NCBI GenBank assembly: GCA_018340805.1
Contig: JACMZG010001908.1
Location: 40,957,627-41,021,626 of the forward strand
Source: Microvelia longipes
Lineage: Eukaryota > Arthropoda > Insecta > Hemiptera > Veliidae
DNA: 64,000 bases
Reading direction: 5' to 3'
Notes under the pieces: model-generated
Databases searched by the model: none
The model's input: the letters and a program-made list of their open reading frames with translations, nothing else
What the model was told of the DNA's origin: nothing
Shown here: positions 23,137-61,150 of the stretch, one piece after another
Layout: each line of letters opens with the position of its first letter
Numbering within the stretch: position 1 is the stretch's first letter
Position numbers and translations under genes: made by a program

Positions 23137-26100
23137 ATATATATATATATATTATATATATTATATATATATATATAAACGTAGTGTAAAAATAATACAG
23201 CAAAGAAAGGGGTAGTTCTACAGCTAACTAAAATTACTGCAATTTACTCTAATCTTTTAATTTTTCAGAAACAGACAACATACCCTCATGATATTGTCTG
23301 TTGTGGCTGGAAGTATTGTAGTCATAATAATAATAATTTATATGTAACTTCGTATTTTTGTTTTTGCTATGGCCATGTGGTATATTTTTAGGAGCTGAAG
23401 TTGCAGTAAAATATAAAGCTAATTAACCATTATGACATAAGGAGGAAGTGAACAGCTAATTTTCACAAGAAAATTAAAATCAAAGTCTATGAATAAATAT
23501 ATTCTTTGCAAGTTCCATAAGATATAATTATGCTGATTAAACTCTCTCTTCAAACCAAATAAAATAAACAAAAACATACCTGTACGCAACCATCTCTCCT
23601 TCAGGCTGTTCCCAGATAGAAACAGCCATTCCTAACTCTTGTAATATACTTTCTCTATTTACATGTGAATTAGACCAGGCTTGGCTCCCCTCAGCAGCCA
23701 GGTGAGCCATTATACCAGCAGCAAAGTATGACACATCTATTTGACTAGATAACAACAGACTCCTGCAACATCACATTGACATCAGTATTAAGGCAAACAA
23801 TCTTCCTAGAAAATTCACTAAAAAATAATCAAATTAGTTAACTATTTTTACACGGAGTACATTGTGTCTCAGTTGTGCTGGATTATAAAGACTCGACCTA
23901 CAGTCTATCGTTTAGTTTAAAAATCCCCAAGGTCATAAGCATTTTGGGGATTGACCAATCAGAAAAGTCACAGGCAAACCCTCACTTGAAAAGAGAAAAA
24001 AAATTCCTACCACCATAACCGCTGTAGGGAAATAACCTTCTTCCTGACAATTGTTCACCACTGTTAGTGGTTCTTCTTGTGTTAACATCGTTTTGAAAAC
24101 TACTCTCAAATTAATCATAAAAATTATATTATAAAATAAAACTACACAAAAGAAATGAACAAAAAACATCGACAAATAAATACAGGTATAATAACCTGAT
24201 TTGTTTACATAGTTTTTCCCGCTCCCTTCTAACAGAGATTTTTTTCTTTAGAATCGGCGGTGCCTAAACTGACCTGTCAAGATTTTTAAAGTAGTTGATA
24301 GACTGTAATTTTTATTTCTCTTCTCTCTATTATTGATGATGATAGTGGAGGTTGACATTATCGTATAACAAACGGTTAAAATCAGTTGACAGTGTGGGAA
24401 AATAATGGCAGGGAGCCTGAGGATACTCCTAGATATTAAACCATGCCCAAAATTCCATATTGAACCAACCCTATTGGTTCCTCAACAATATTTTCCTACG
24501 CTGTCAACTGATTTTAACTATGTGCTATACTATAATAAATTATATATTAAGGTTGTTAGTGTTTATACTGACCTTTGAAACCACGGAGGTCTGGGGTTCA
24601 CATCCTAGGCAATGTTCACAGTTTACATATGAATAGTTCAAATAAATGGTCATCAAATTAAGATTATATTTGACCAAGACGCTGGTTACTATTGTCTGAG
24701 GTTTATAAAATTAACATTATATTTTATTTTACGTTTATGGAAAACAAAAATGTGTACATCAATAAAGAATAAATATTGTAGTTACAAAGAACTTCAATTC
24801 AAAATCAACAAATATTTATTCTGTTACCTAAGAATATTGATAAAATTGGAATGTAGTAAATGATGTCTAAGTGAAGGTACTTCGGCTATGTTATTGATAA
24901 GTCCTAGTACTTTAGTTTCTACTGAGGATTCCCCTGGAAATGTTGTCAGCACTTCCAAAAATAAACCCAAGCCATCCAGTTCTAGAAACACTTGACACGT
25001 TGTCGGAGACTCGTCTGAAACCAATTAACTTGATTAATAGAAGCATTTGTGACAAAAACAACAAATACAGTTGTATTTTAAAATGTATTCATACAATTTA
25101 TTCACAAGTAACGTCATGCATTAACATTCGTTTTTATTTAAATCAAGGAATTACCTGTCAAATTCCAAAGAGCACTGAGAGTAAATTTTAAAGTTATATC
25201 TAAATTTTTAGTATCTATTTTATCACGGACTAGTCTTAATAATTTCCTCATATAGTGAGGTTTGGAACCAAGTAGTGAAGTCTCACTCGTTGATATTTTG
25301 GCAGCTATAAACAAAATAAACCAAAAGCATATTAGTATAATAAGTAAGCATTCCATTAATTATGTTTTTATGAGCAATAATTATATAAGTTAATAAAGAG
25401 TCACATTTTTTTAAATTATAAAATGATATTATTGGTTTTTGAAAATAATTGCAAATGTAAATCTGCCTTTGACTATAAGGCATTAGGAAAGAGAATAGAG
25501 GAACTTATTCTTTAGTTAATGATAAAATATTTAATATTTTGATACAAGTGATCTTTAGTCAGAGGAGGCTCTGTGTCCTCTCCTACTGTAGCCTTTATAA
25601 TGTGATATCAGTGTTTTTTACTTTTTAGTATAACTTTTTAACATTAGTTTAAAAGCGTGTAATAGAAGAACAAGGAAATAATTTTATTCTGAAGATATCC
25701 ACTATGCTGGATGAAATATATTTCTAATAGGGTAATCTTAACACTATAGAATATTACACTATTTTTCCAGTCAATATTGTCGCTGCCAACTCTTGCAGCG
25801 TGCTTCTTATTACTTAATCTTTTACTGAAATACTAATTACTTTTGTAACTATTTTATTAATCATTATTACAGTTACTTAATTACTCATTATTATTTCATT
25901 ACTTAAAAGAATTAAAGTAACAGCTTAAACAATAAAACTAAACTAAGATATAAAATTGTGTGACAGATAAAAAATATATCTGTCATCACGGCAGTGACAA
26001 ATATGATAAAAATATGAGAGTCCTATAAAACCACAATTGCAACCAACAGTACTACAAGGAGTTACAGTAAGTAAATAGAACAATACAAATAGTACAGTGA

Positions 26101-29100
26101 TTACAATATACAAGAGTCAGTAGTATATATGTATTTAATTTCAGATTGATCAAATAACATCTTGAATTTTAGTGAATTTTTTAATGCTTTTTTTAATCAT
26201 TACTGTTGGTTAATGACGTCATAAGCCTTTAATAAATTATAGGGTTCTGGACATATGGAATATAAATTCTTGCACCAACTTTAAATCAATTTGAAAAAGT
26301 GTTAAAAAGTTCAAGAGCCTAAGTTTAGGAATTTTCATACACATAGTCATTGGTAGAACCAATCTTAGTTTCATATTTTACAAGCCAGGGATAACAGTTT
26401 TAGTATAGAGTAGGCAAAAAAAATTATTGTATTAGTTCAAATCTCACCAAGAATAGAAGTAATAGCAACACTCATCCTGTTCATCGAAACATCTTCAAAA
26501 GCACACAGAGAATCCAAAACTAATTTAGCAGTTCTATACCTGTTGATAGGAACATCTTGGAGAATCCTATCAGAGCACAGGGTTAATAGAGCATTCTTTT
26601 GCAGTTGGTAGTGATTAGGGTACTGGAACAAAAAAAGAAAAAATTAAAAATTGCTTCTCACGTAAATTAATGTTAAATATCATTTTTAAGTTCATTCTAA
26701 GCTAATAATAAGCAATAAAACAATTTAAAGTAAATAATACCTGCTCCATAGCAAGAAGACAAAGTTCAACTACTCTCTCTAATATCCTAGGATGTAAACT
26801 CATAGCTAATTCTCCTTTAGTTAAATTATACAGGCAAGCAGTAGCAGCCATCTGAACAGCGAATGCTCCAGGGTGTTCAGCCATTCCATCCAGTACAAGC
26901 TAATAAAAATCAAATATGACATAAATTAAACTGCCAATGACATAATGGAATGACATAAATAATTGCCTAAACCACTGGCCTCAAAGTTAAACATGAAAAA
27001 ACTGAACTTAAATAAAATTATTTTCATCAATATATTCATAAAAAATTATCTATTCCATCACAGATATAAGTGTTTTAAAGGAACCTGTTTTTAATTTCTT
27101 TTAAAATTTTGTTTTCAATACTCCTTAATGAGGATAAGATTTATCATGGCAAAATACAAACCTGTATAACATCAAGTCTGGCTTCATTGAAAGAAGGGGT
27201 GAGCCTGAATAAATTATACAAGCATTTCTGTACATAGTGAGTCCTCTTGGAATATTTCTTGAGAGACAATAAAATCTGTTCCTCATTCGCAATACCTGTC
27301 ACCTGGTCAAAACAATAAAGAACAAAATATCTTTTCATTAAACTAGATTTTTATTTAAAGCATGAATTCCATCTACAATGCAGGAAAGTTGAGTTCAGGT
27401 CTCTGGTCTGTCTAAAAACTGCACCCTTTTGTGTTGATCAATTATTTTGTGTCAATAACATTTTACCTTCTCAAAATTTGGGTCTAATACAAAAAATCTT
27501 AAATCCCAATATTTATAAAAGCAGTTTTAATAAATTTAAAAGTCTAAAATTGTCCAAAATTATTAAAGGAAATCATACTTGAAATTTAAATAAATCAATT
27601 TTTGTAAAAACTCCTGCGTTATATGAGCTATGTTTATATAATTGGCTTTATCATCAGTCTAACTTGGCACCATTAGTAAAGTTGTCAATTGTCTGGGTAC
27701 TGGCTGGATTAGAATTAATCAAGTCCCAAAAAGGTCTTGAGAATCCTAACAAAAATTAAAGTTTAGATAAAAATAATTTGATATTTATTAAACTTTAATA
27801 TAGAAGCAAGAAAGAAAAATAAAAAACAAGGATCTTCACTAATATTAATTTAATGACAAAGCCAGTTTTCAGACAAGATTATATTATCAGTGTTGGTGAG
27901 ATGCAAAGAAGAAGATACAATATATATTTTTAATCAATGAGTCCTCCAAAAAAAAACTTTAAAAAACCATCTCCCCCCTCCATGATCACAATCTTATAAC
28001 CTTATTTTTCCTATAAACATTCGATAACAGAGTAAGGCATTGAACACACGGAAATATCAATGATTTTCACAAGTACAAAATCCCATGCGTCCATTTCATA
28101 ATAACTTCAACTCATCTAGCTGACACTGATATACAATTAATTTTAAATGTAAATAGAAAGCCCTGTTTCTTATTTTCCATATCTATAGACTCCACAGCTC
28201 TATTTTTTCAAGAAATGGATAAGTAGCTAATACTTATAATAATTTACCTTTAAATTAGGGTTATAGCTAGGATGTTTGTTATTAATAAACCTATCATAGG
28301 TACAGACATCAGAGTGAACCAGACCAAGAAAAGCAAGGTGCTTGTGATTAACTAGAAACTGCTCCAATTCCTTGGGACAAATATCTCTTTTACCTGAAAC
28401 ATTTTTTTACAAATTTTATATTTAGTTGAATACAATGTAGTCAAGACTTTTTAGACTTGTATTCCTCGCAGGAGCCTACACAATGAATAGTATAACTCTT
28501 AAAATAAGAATAATAAATTAATAAAAACTAGGTGGCACCTTGGCAAATTAAAAAGCCTGCTATCAACTTTAATTGTCACCAACAGGTTAGAAACTCAAAA
28601 TAAATAATTAATAATAATAATAAACAGAAGCTGTTAGTTTTTTTCATCAGAGTTGTTTATACTTATAGAATTTTAATAATGACATGGCTCCATGGAAATG
28701 TCTTGTCACTTTGACTTGTTTTCAATTAAAATATAAACTCAAGCCCTACACCATTTCCAGAGAGTATTAATTTAAGTCAACACCATTAAGCATCATACAC
28801 ATGATGACAATCGTAACAGGAAAATTTGACTTCCCTGTCAGTGTATTAGGTTCACATAGAAAGATGAAAATTTCATTAAAGAAATATTTTATTGACAATA
28901 TTAAATATAAAACAAATAGTTCATAAGTAAACATTAAAAATTTAAAAAAAGGATAATAATTAGAGAGGTAGTTACCAGAAATATCAAGAGAGATAAGATG
29001 AGGCAAACAATAGGGAGACTTGAGGAAGGAAATCATTCGAGTGGGTCCAGGTATGAACATCTCAAACGTAAAGCTATCCTGCTCCTCTGATATGTCCAAA

Positions 29101-32100
29101 CTCCTCAACTCACCAAGCTCTGGCAGCACATCTTCACTTGGGGTCACTTTGATATACTAAAAATATACAAATATTTTTTTAATAGTAATAGTTATAATAC
29201 AAAAATAATATTTAAATAATTAAAATAAACTAAATAATAAAATAAAAAAAAATATTATAAACAGGCAGTATAAACACTACACAGTGTTAAAATATAAACA
29301 CAAATAAATAATAAAATTAAATAAAATAAACAAATAGTTATTTATACTTCAAGGCAGGAAAATAGAATTTGACTGACAAGTACAGTAGGAATTTTAGTTT
29401 TTAGATCTATGGCACAAGAAATTTTGGGTAAACCATTAAGTAACAACTTCCACGATAGGCAACTCAAAAGTAATTAATGTTTAATTTAAGCAGTAGAGTA
29501 ATAGTTTTGATCAGCTGACAATCTGCAAAAAATATCAAGGGGATTCATTCTTATCCTAAAAGAGACAGGGTTCAATAGGGACAAATAGCTTTCAAGTAAT
29601 TAAAACTAAGCTTATTACAACAGATTAGATAGAATTTTGGGCAGGTTATAAAACTCTTCCACTTGAGAAATCTGTTTTTAATTAAAATCAGAAGAGTGTA
29701 TGTAACAATAAATAAAATTTTACTTCTTTTACTGTCCCTGAAAATAAAAAGCCTCATACCACACTTCTTTTATTTAAATTTAGATAATAATTGAAACATA
29801 GATAAAAATTAAAAACACACAATAGGAAATACAGTGTTTAATCAGATGGAGATAGAATCAACCTTATCCAAGTGTTTACTCAATGAAACAAGAAACTGAC
29901 ACACTGTGATAACACAGAGACGCAATCAAATTAAAAACTAATTGCACTTAACCTTCAGATCAAAATAATAACAACCTCATTTGAAAGCATCAATCGTGAT
30001 GAATATTCAATAAAACAAATGTTGAAATAAACAAAACCCAAAATTTTTAAAATTATTATTCTCTTTTAATTAGGAGAAATATAATAAGTTTATTTCAGTA
30101 TTTTTGAATAAAAACAAATATTGTGTGATAATTAAGTTTACAAAAGATAACCCTAGTAAACCTTTTGTAAACAAAAGGTTATCCTAATTTACAAAAGGTA
30201 ATTATAATATTCAAGGTGATATAGGTTACTAAAAGGTAAACAATGTCTAGTTCTGTAACACTTTTTTAAGATTAATGCTAATATTGTAATTGTGATTTTT
30301 TTAAAAGATTCTAATTTAAACTAATTGTCAAATTACAAACCCTACTACAATAACCTAAAACAAACAACAATATTAGGATTCAAAAATTTTAAACTTATCT
30401 TACCTTTAAATTGTACATAGCAAGATGTTTGAGACGATTTTTACATTTTAATAATGGAGAAATATCATCTACCCTGGTACTTGATATATCAATGCTTTCA
30501 AGTACAGGTAAATCTTCTACAACTATCTCAAGGGCATGTTTATTAAATTCAGTTCCACTCACGTCTAAACTTCGGAGGTTTTTTAATTTACTAAGAGCTA
30601 TCATAATACAATGCCTGCAAATAAATAAAATTAATAGCTCGCTATTTAAATTTATTAAGCTGGAAGAGGGGGGGGGGTCCACCATGTCATAATAGTTATA
30701 GTGTACAAATGTTACCTTTAAACCCTTGTGTAAAGGTAGAGATAGAGAGAGATCATGAGTTCAATCCTACCATGGACATCTAAGATTTTAATAAGAGGGA
30801 TACAAATTCAGTGTATTGCATCATCTGGAGGAGAAGCAAAGCCAGTGGTCCTAAATACAATATAAGGTACCTTTTGGCCTCATAGAGCAATATAGTATAC
30901 CTAATTAGTGATTGGCTCTAAGATCCGATTGAAACCTTAAGATCCTTAATACTACATGCATCTAGGTTAAGTAAAATTCAGGAATCTGATTGTAAAATAA
31001 GTCAAGTAGTATCAATTTTGTAATTACAGGACGTTGAAGGATTGGTTGATAACCATGTTAAAAGGGCACGTGCCATTACCAAATTTCTCAAATGCGATAC
31101 TTCAGAGTATGACGTGCTTAGTATAACAAGAGGACTTTAAGGGTCTTTGATACAAAAAAACCCAGCAGAAATTCAGTTTTGTCCAGGATCCTTAGAGATC
31201 TGTGTGCCAACCAAGCGTATTAATGGCAGGCAGGGATTTCATCTAGGGATCTAGCTGTAGAAGGAAAGCAAAAGGAGCCAATGTGAAGTCACAGCTACCC
31301 TCATGTTTACAAAGAATTAGACCTATAAAAGGTCCTTGTTGCTGGCTTCAGGGCACAAATGTGGCTATAGCACACACTGATAAGCATCCTACAATTGTAA
31401 GGGAGCTGGCAAAAGGCCCCCAAAATTGAGCCCACTTACTTAGGGTTGAACAAGTGGTTCTAGCACTTCTACTGCTAATTTTTTTCAAATAAAATTGAGG
31501 GAATAATTTAAGAAATAGGAATATGGATAAGAAGGCTAAACTTGGTATAGAAAGGGGGTAGGAAGATAAATTTCATGGCAACAGTTCTTTAAACACCACT
31601 TTTAGATGGATAAAAACTTAGTCTATTTCTTTAAATAAAAAAACATGTCAGTATTTTTTGTAATGAAGTAGAGGACAATTTTGAATAATTTTGAATCCTG
31701 GTCCACCTTTTGACATTTTGTGTTTATATTTGAGTAATCTGATAAAAATATACATATTTTTTTAGAAGATAATTAAAACTGGCTTATAAGAACTTTCTTT
31801 ACTATTAAAATTGGTCCCTAAAAAGACTCAAATCTAAGACATAACTAAATAAAATTTTAATTAAAGAAATATACCTTGATCCTTCAGAGAAGACACTTCT
31901 TGCTACATTTAATGTTCTTAAATTTTGCAACGTCCATTCCCCAAGACACGTTATTAAATCATTAACAGAAAATTTCAAGCCACAAGCTTCTAATTCTGAT
32001 ATCTTATGTCCTTTAAGAACTTTCAAACCTTCCTTTGATAAGTTTGTTGCATTAGGAATAATTACTTTCCTAAAATTAAAACAAATGTAAAAATTGAACC

Positions 32101-33574
32101 TATTACAATAGAAATTTATAAAATAAAAAAGTAAACTATGAAGTCAAATTTGATAATGGATTGGTCTAAGAATGACACTATGAGGCATTTAAAAACATTC
32201 TACTTCTTTAGACACCATCGTAATCTATGAATAGTATTCCAGCTTTTAGAATTACTCATTACTAAAGTATTATATAAACCAAGTAGGGAAACAAATGTGA
32301 TTTCTGTCAGGCATGGTATGTAGTACACATTTTGTCCAACAGGGAGTAGGCTTACATTTTCCTATGGGTAAACACCTATTTTTCCCAAGTAGATATAAAC
32401 AAACTATTTATGGTACTGAACATTTTTGTTTTTATTGCATTTTTTTATATTTTAGTATAAAATATTTATAATTTGTGTAAGAAATATATTTTATCACATC
32501 TAATAGAAGTTTAAATTATTCTATAAACACGAAGTTCTTTGAATTATTTGAAACAAGTGACTAATTAAACTTTATTTTGTTTGCACTTCTTAACTTTGTA
32601 CATTTTTGTGAGGTATGGACAATGAATTATTGTAATCAGTAATTTAACAATTTTAACCTAATGTTTTTAAATATAATCATAGTGAGATATATTCAAGGCA
32701 ATAAACTGTTGTCTCTTTATTCTCCAAAATCTTAAAAAAAAAACATTTTATTTTTTTTCACAATAGTTTTTAGCGAATTTTCATTATGAAAATGATACTT
32801 ATGAGGTTGTTCGGATGACGGAAGTTGAGGGTGGGAGTGAGGGGAATCAGTTCCTATTGGTTCCTTAACACTATTTTTCCACGCTGTCAACTGATTTTAG
32901 CTGTGCATTATACTATATCAGCTGATTAACGTCTGATTTTGTACAGAAGTTTTCTACTTGGTTTATAGATTACTTTAATTTTTAATAAGATCCCTCAAAG
33001 TTTTAATCATGTCCCAATAAGAGGAGTATGTAGAGAATAATTTTATGAAACCTTTTAATCAACCAGTCATATTAAAATGTCCAATTTATTTACTCCCTTT
33101 CTTTACAGGAAATATATCGTTTTACCAACTTGCTCAATTGCAGACACTGTAAGAAAAGTTTTTAAATATATTTTACAATAGATAGTTATAAAAAAAAATT
33201 ATCTTATTGATTACTTGAACTTGATCTTTGGTTATTGACCCAAGAAACAGTGCATACCTTAAACTAGTAGTTCCAGAACCAAATAGAGCTAAAGTCTGGT
33301 CGTTTAGTCTCCCTTTAGTGCATAGAGTAGTTAGCAATCTTTCTGACACTTCAGAGTGGAAATAAACATCATTATCTCTAAATACAAGCTTAATATCTTT
33401 CTTGGGTACGATTTCAGAGGATGAGGATGTAGATATTGAAGAATCTGACTTGTTAATAGAGTCTTCTGACGGAGAGGAATCTAGAGGTTCACATAGCTCC
33501 AATAGATTATCGCAAATATAATTTACACATACTTCCTGAAGTGACGTCGGAGATATATACATTTTTTGGCACAC
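22221..33574 (-). CDS. ZYG11: ZYG11 family substrate receptor of CUL2 ubiquitin ligase, 13 exons, 756 aa
   Basis: Recruits proteins with an N-terminal glycine degron to a cullin-2/elongin BC E3 ligase. CDS exons: 33258-33574, 31875-32069, 30404-30614, 28976-29156, 28248-28393, 27162-27302, 26741-26899, 26448-26622, 25155-25304, 24828-25014, 23580-23762, 22949-23046, 22221-22348. All are GT-AG and in frame (2271 nt). Residues 11-17 (SLQEVCV) fit an elongin BC-box. Leucine-rich repeats fill about 85-330 (NLRSLDVSG, LPVLESIDISSTRV). ARM-like repeats fill about 350-756. LCSDRILQDVP, SALWNLTDESPTTC and GLINNIAEV are nearly the same as in vertebrate ZYG11B. W555, D559, N600 and E603 keep the spacing of the degron-pocket residues as I recall them for ZYG11B. 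Length is close to the family (about 744). It is nearer to ZYG11B than to ZER1. The upstream in-frame M1 is taken as start; M5 is possible. Confidence 0.95.
23087..23178. repeat. ZYG11: (TA)n microsatellite in ZYG11 intron
   Basis: About 90 bp of broken TA repeats, 41 bp upstream of the exon beginning at 23046 on the minus strand. Confidence 0.95.
24355..24545. mobile_element. MITE copy 2, in ZYG11 intron
   Basis: Clear terminal inverted repeats of about 40 bp: GGTTAAAATCAGTTGACAGT with GTGGGAAAATA on the left, TATTTTCCTACGCTG with TCAACTGATTTTAACTATG on the right. The centre shares CTATTGGTTCCTCAACAAT with the copies at 22.0 and 32.8 kb. Non-coding. Confidence 0.75.
24552..24720 (+). repeat. 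tRNA-derived SINE, in ZYG11 intron
   Basis: Contains a good Pol III B box (GGTTCACATCC, 24595-24605) preceded at tRNA-like distance by TTAGTGTTTATACTGACC. The sequence ACCTTTGAAACCACGGAGGT matches the element at 43.85 kb almost base for base. Box A is degenerate, so it is probably inactive. Confidence 0.6.
30700..31520. other. Unassigned, less AT-rich block in ZYG11 intron 2
   Basis: Between exons 2 and 3 the base composition rises in GC (for example GTTAAAAGGGCACGTGCC and GGAGCTGGCAAAAGGCCCCC), unlike the surrounding intron. 30752-30765 holds a B-box-like AGTTCAATCC. All six frames are broken by stops; no protein family was recognised. It is probably a decayed mobile element. Confidence 0.35.
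32277..32640 (+). repeat. Dispersed repeat, intact relative of the 16.48-17.8 kb repeat
   Basis: ACCAAGTAGGGAAACAAATG, then GGCATGGTATGTAG and TTATTTGAAACAAGTGACTAAT match both halves of the split repeat at 16.48-17.8 kb without the foldback insert. Lies in ZYG11 intron 1. Confidence 0.55.
32830..32938. mobile_element. MITE copy 3 (right half), in ZYG11 intron 1
   Basis: CCTATTGGTTCCTTAACAC, then TTTTTCCACGCTGTCAACTG and ATTATACTATAT match the right halves of the copies at 22.0 and 24.4 kb. The left half is missing or too diverged to see. Confidence 0.6.
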
Positions 33575-34443
33575 TATCTAACCGTAATAAATATATTTCA
33601 AATCAGTATTTAATCCAAAACACTTATTTCTAACCTCAGTTCATAAAATAAATAAATAGAATGAATACTTCTAAAATACAATGTTTTGATCTTGAATAAC
33701 AACTCAACTAACCACTGAACCTAAATTAGTAATTAATTGAATGAAATTAAACATTTTAGTTAATTTGAACCAAACATTACACGGCATTTAGAACGATAAG
33801 AAACTTAAAAATTTGATAATAGAACGAAGTGAAACGAGAAAATTACACAGCATAAGCACTCGGATCTTGAATCTGTCAATTTTTTAAAATCTCAGCTGTG
33901 CAGGTTTGACACCCATGTTTTATCAGCTGTTTGATTTAATTAAATCAAATTAAACCAAAATAAGCATTGAAAATGGAATAAATAGATTCAAAAGACATGT
34001 GAATTAAAGGCTTAATATTATTTCAATCATAAAGGATAAGTTTAGACAGAAATATTAGTTAAATCTTTGGTTGAGTCAGTTACGTAAATCTGAATCTAGA
34101 AGAGAAAAACAGTACTTCCATAGAGTAATCATGAACAGAACATAATGTCGTCATTCTATATAAAAGTTTAAAAATAATTGATTAAAATTGGAAATGTTAT
34201 TAGTTTGAAAGTAATTAATAAGATTTCTTAAAAACTTTAAGTTAACTTTTATTTACTAATAAAATTATTATTAACTTAGAGTGTCGTAAAGTTATTAGAT
34301 TCTAATGAGTAAAAATCCCATGTTGTATAGTATGTTAAAAGCCTCTTCTCTGACTTATAAACTCTCTGATTATCACATCTTTTGACAGTAATATACTGAT
34401 AGCAGTGCAAAAAATTATTATTTTTGAGTTGTAATGTTAAGTA
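33575..34443. promoter_or_regulatory. Shared upstream region of ZYG11 and Sara
   Basis: The two genes are transcribed away from each other, with 869 bp between start codons. It is AT-rich with no clear TATA box at a useful distance from either ATG and no recognised coding or repeat sequence. It must hold the 5' UTRs and promoters of both, perhaps as one bidirectional promoter. Inferred from gene layout. Confidence 0.5.
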
Positions 34444-57990
<23,547 letters not shown>

Positions 57991-59659
57991 GTAATACATT
58001 TTGCAATATTTGAGAGTTTATTTGTTCTTGGAAATTTTTTTGTATATTTTCATAGTGGCTCGCTCATAAATAAAATTGATATTGGCCATATGTGAAACAT
58101 CATTGTTCCATTTGATTTTTTTTTTACTTTAAAGTACCCCTAAATAAATATTATTGCAATAAGCTACACAGTATAACACCAGAACTGATGCAAGAAATCT
58201 AATAAAAATAAGAAAAAAATATGTAAATTATATATCCATCTATCTTAAATAAAAATGCATCTTATGCTAACGCAAGGGTTTCTACTTAACTAAATTTGGA
58301 TGAACAATCGAGATCCAGGATGTGAGTTGAAATATCCAAGCACATTGAAAAGTAAAGACTGTAGTAAAAGTAAATCCTATTATTTACTACTTTTGTAAAT
58401 AATTATTTTGCTATTTGTTTGGATGCAATTTCTTTATTTTGCTTTCAGATATATTTTGGTGTATATTCACTCTCTAACTTACTTGTTGGTGGAAGGTTCT
58501 TACAAGTACCTACTTGTAATACTAACTTGTAAAAATCTACTTTATTGCTTCAGAAATTAGAAAATTGCAATTTTATTTCCTTGAAAAAAATGTCATTTTG
58601 TCTGCTTGGGCAGAATAGCTACCATTTGTTTAAAATTTATTTTTATGTTTTAGATTACAAAACTGGACTTAAGATTCCTCTCAACTACAAACTAGTTTTT
58701 TTTTATAAAATCCTATTTAATTTTTATAACATGTATAAAAATATCAATGATAAAAAAGTTTAACTCAAAATTTTAATATTGTACATCACTTCCTCCTGCA
58801 GTAATTTTTATTTGCTATTTTCAAGGATGAAACTACTGAAAAAAATACCGTTTTGCAAAATACCGTTAGCTATTTGCAAATGGCTTTTTAAAATTGATGC
58901 TCTGGAAATATGACACTTTTAAATAGATATCATATTGTTACTTTCCCTTTTTATATCTTTGGTTTATAAGAAAAGTAAAGTGTTAGCGTTAGCACCAAAC
59001 ATCTGAAACTGAGATTTCACCTTAATTATCTGTTTTGTGTACTTTTAAGACCTGAGAGAGGTATTTATCAAATTGTCTGTGGTGTGTATGTGTGCTTTTT
59101 TGCCTGCTCCGTACAAACATTACATGGACAGCATTTATTATTTTTCTTAGGATAATGATTAATTTGTTTTTAAAATATAGTTCACAATAAAAGTATAATT
59201 TTAAAAATAATACAAAAATTTAAGTTTTCAGTATTTGTAATTTACATAAAATGTCAATGAATCTATTTTCCGTTCTTGAATTTTTTTATAACAGTTTTTT
59301 TAATCTAAAATCCTTTTAGATGATATGATCCCATTTTAAGAGGAACTTTGGATTTATTGTTGTTGCCATAGATTTGTTATGTATTTATCTATGTAAATCT
59401 TAATGTATAACAAATTTCTTTTGTTGTAATAAATGATGTTATAAATATTGTGTTTACGACATCATTAATGACACAGAAAACATGTAAAAATTTTTTTATC
59501 AGAATGAAACTTTGGCACTCTTATAGTTTTATATAACAGCAGCAAATGTGGCATGTTTGATCACATATTAGTTCATTTTTATAAAATAATGTTATGTTTT
59601 TTTTAAAAAATCATTAAACACTGTCCAAGTGAAATTAAATTTAGTTTATGTTAGATTAC

Positions 59660-59830
59660 TAGTGTTAGGCACCATTGATTGAGGTCACTACGTAGGGTGA
59701 CCACTAGAGAGAAGTGATTTTTTTCTGCCTGAGCAAAGTGAGACTGAAATAGTGAGAATAAGCTTTGGAAAATCCGATCTGGTGAGGAAAAAGAATTTTA
59801 TTTTTATTATAAAGTGGTATTATTGATGGG
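59660..59830 (+). repeat. Degenerate 5S-type composite repeat
   Basis: CATTGATTGAGGTCACTACG, then AGGGTGACCACTAGAGA resemble the 5S-like core. CTGAGCAAAGTGAGACTGA and ATCCGATCTGGTGAGG resemble the tail. More diverged than the other copies. Confidence 0.45.
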
Positions 59831-61150
59831 AAGAACCGTGCAGATTTCATGTCTTTCAAATTTGTTGTGAATTATTTTTTTATTTCATATATTTGTATGT
59901 TTCTTCAACTCTAAAAAATCTTTTAGTTTATAATAATTTAAAATTTTGAGTTATTCTTTAAAATTTATTTGTTATGTTTTTTTAGAAAAATAATTCAAAT
60001 TATTTTATTGTCACATTAAATTTTAGAGCTTATTAAAAATTGGTAGGTTTTTTAAAAATTAATATGAATTTTAATTTCATTAAATGAATAGTTCGAAGCT
60101 TGAAATTTAAGCAAAGTAGTTTTTAATAGAATAAAAAGTAACAATATTTGTATAAAATTTTGTCATATTGATTGGGGAAAAAGTCTTGTGTTGAATTTTT
60201 ATTTTGAGAACCAAGATCACCAATAAAAGTAAATTACAAATTTATTTTTTTTTGATACTGCAAACATTTCAAAAAATTGTTTGAAAATAAATAATATGTG
60301 TGGTTAATACATACATGAAATTTAAAGTTCATTATCAGCTTTAGTTTCAATTTTATTGATTGACATATATAACATAATGTAAACAAATCATGTTTTTGAC
60401 TAATACATTTGAAAATTTGCTTATATCGTGGCAGTATGCCACTGATATAAGCAAGTAATATGACAAACTGATAAAGGACAACAACCTTGTGGCCTTAAAG
60501 CGGCCCTCACACCAAGAGGTCAAAGGTTTTTTAATTGTTAATGTGTTTGTAATATTTGTAACAATTTGGCGCCTTCACTTAAAAACAATTTGAATCCCTG
60601 ATATAGTGTTACAACAAGATTACTTGAAATCCTTGCCCAAATTATTCTGAGGATGATAATCTAACTAAACAATTTTAATAATTGTCCTCTTTGATACCTG
60701 ATTTATTGCAAGAAAAGTAAGTTTTATTTTGTTTTTTGGTTTTATTATATATTTTTTTTATATTGTTATTGAGTATCACACTGATAACTTATCTGGAAGA
60801 GGATTGTTTTTGCAAAGTTTGTTAAAACTAAAGCTTATAACATTCCTGGCATAAATAGTATCAACATGTTTGTTATTTTTCATCTTATATCATTATTTGA
60901 ATAATTAAATGAAATTGAGAATTTATTAATTTTAATGATTTGTTATTGTTGTGTTAGGTATTAAAAATTATACTCACTTGTATGTTTCCTGGCAAGTAAA
61001 TAATCATACGCTGCAATAGAAGTTTTCTAAACTATTTTTTGACATTTTCTCAGACAAAAAAGCTGTAAATCTTTTTCACATAAGTGTTTTAAAGAACTTC
61101 TGAAGAATATCATACATAAGGTATATCATACATTAAAAAAAACAGTAAAA

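Noticed and set aside
22221..33574. ZER1 as identity of the large minus-strand gene
   Set aside because: LRR plus ARM layout fits both, but LCSDRILQDVP, LWNLTDESPTTC and QLWAVWAIHHVC match ZYG11B far better than ZER1.
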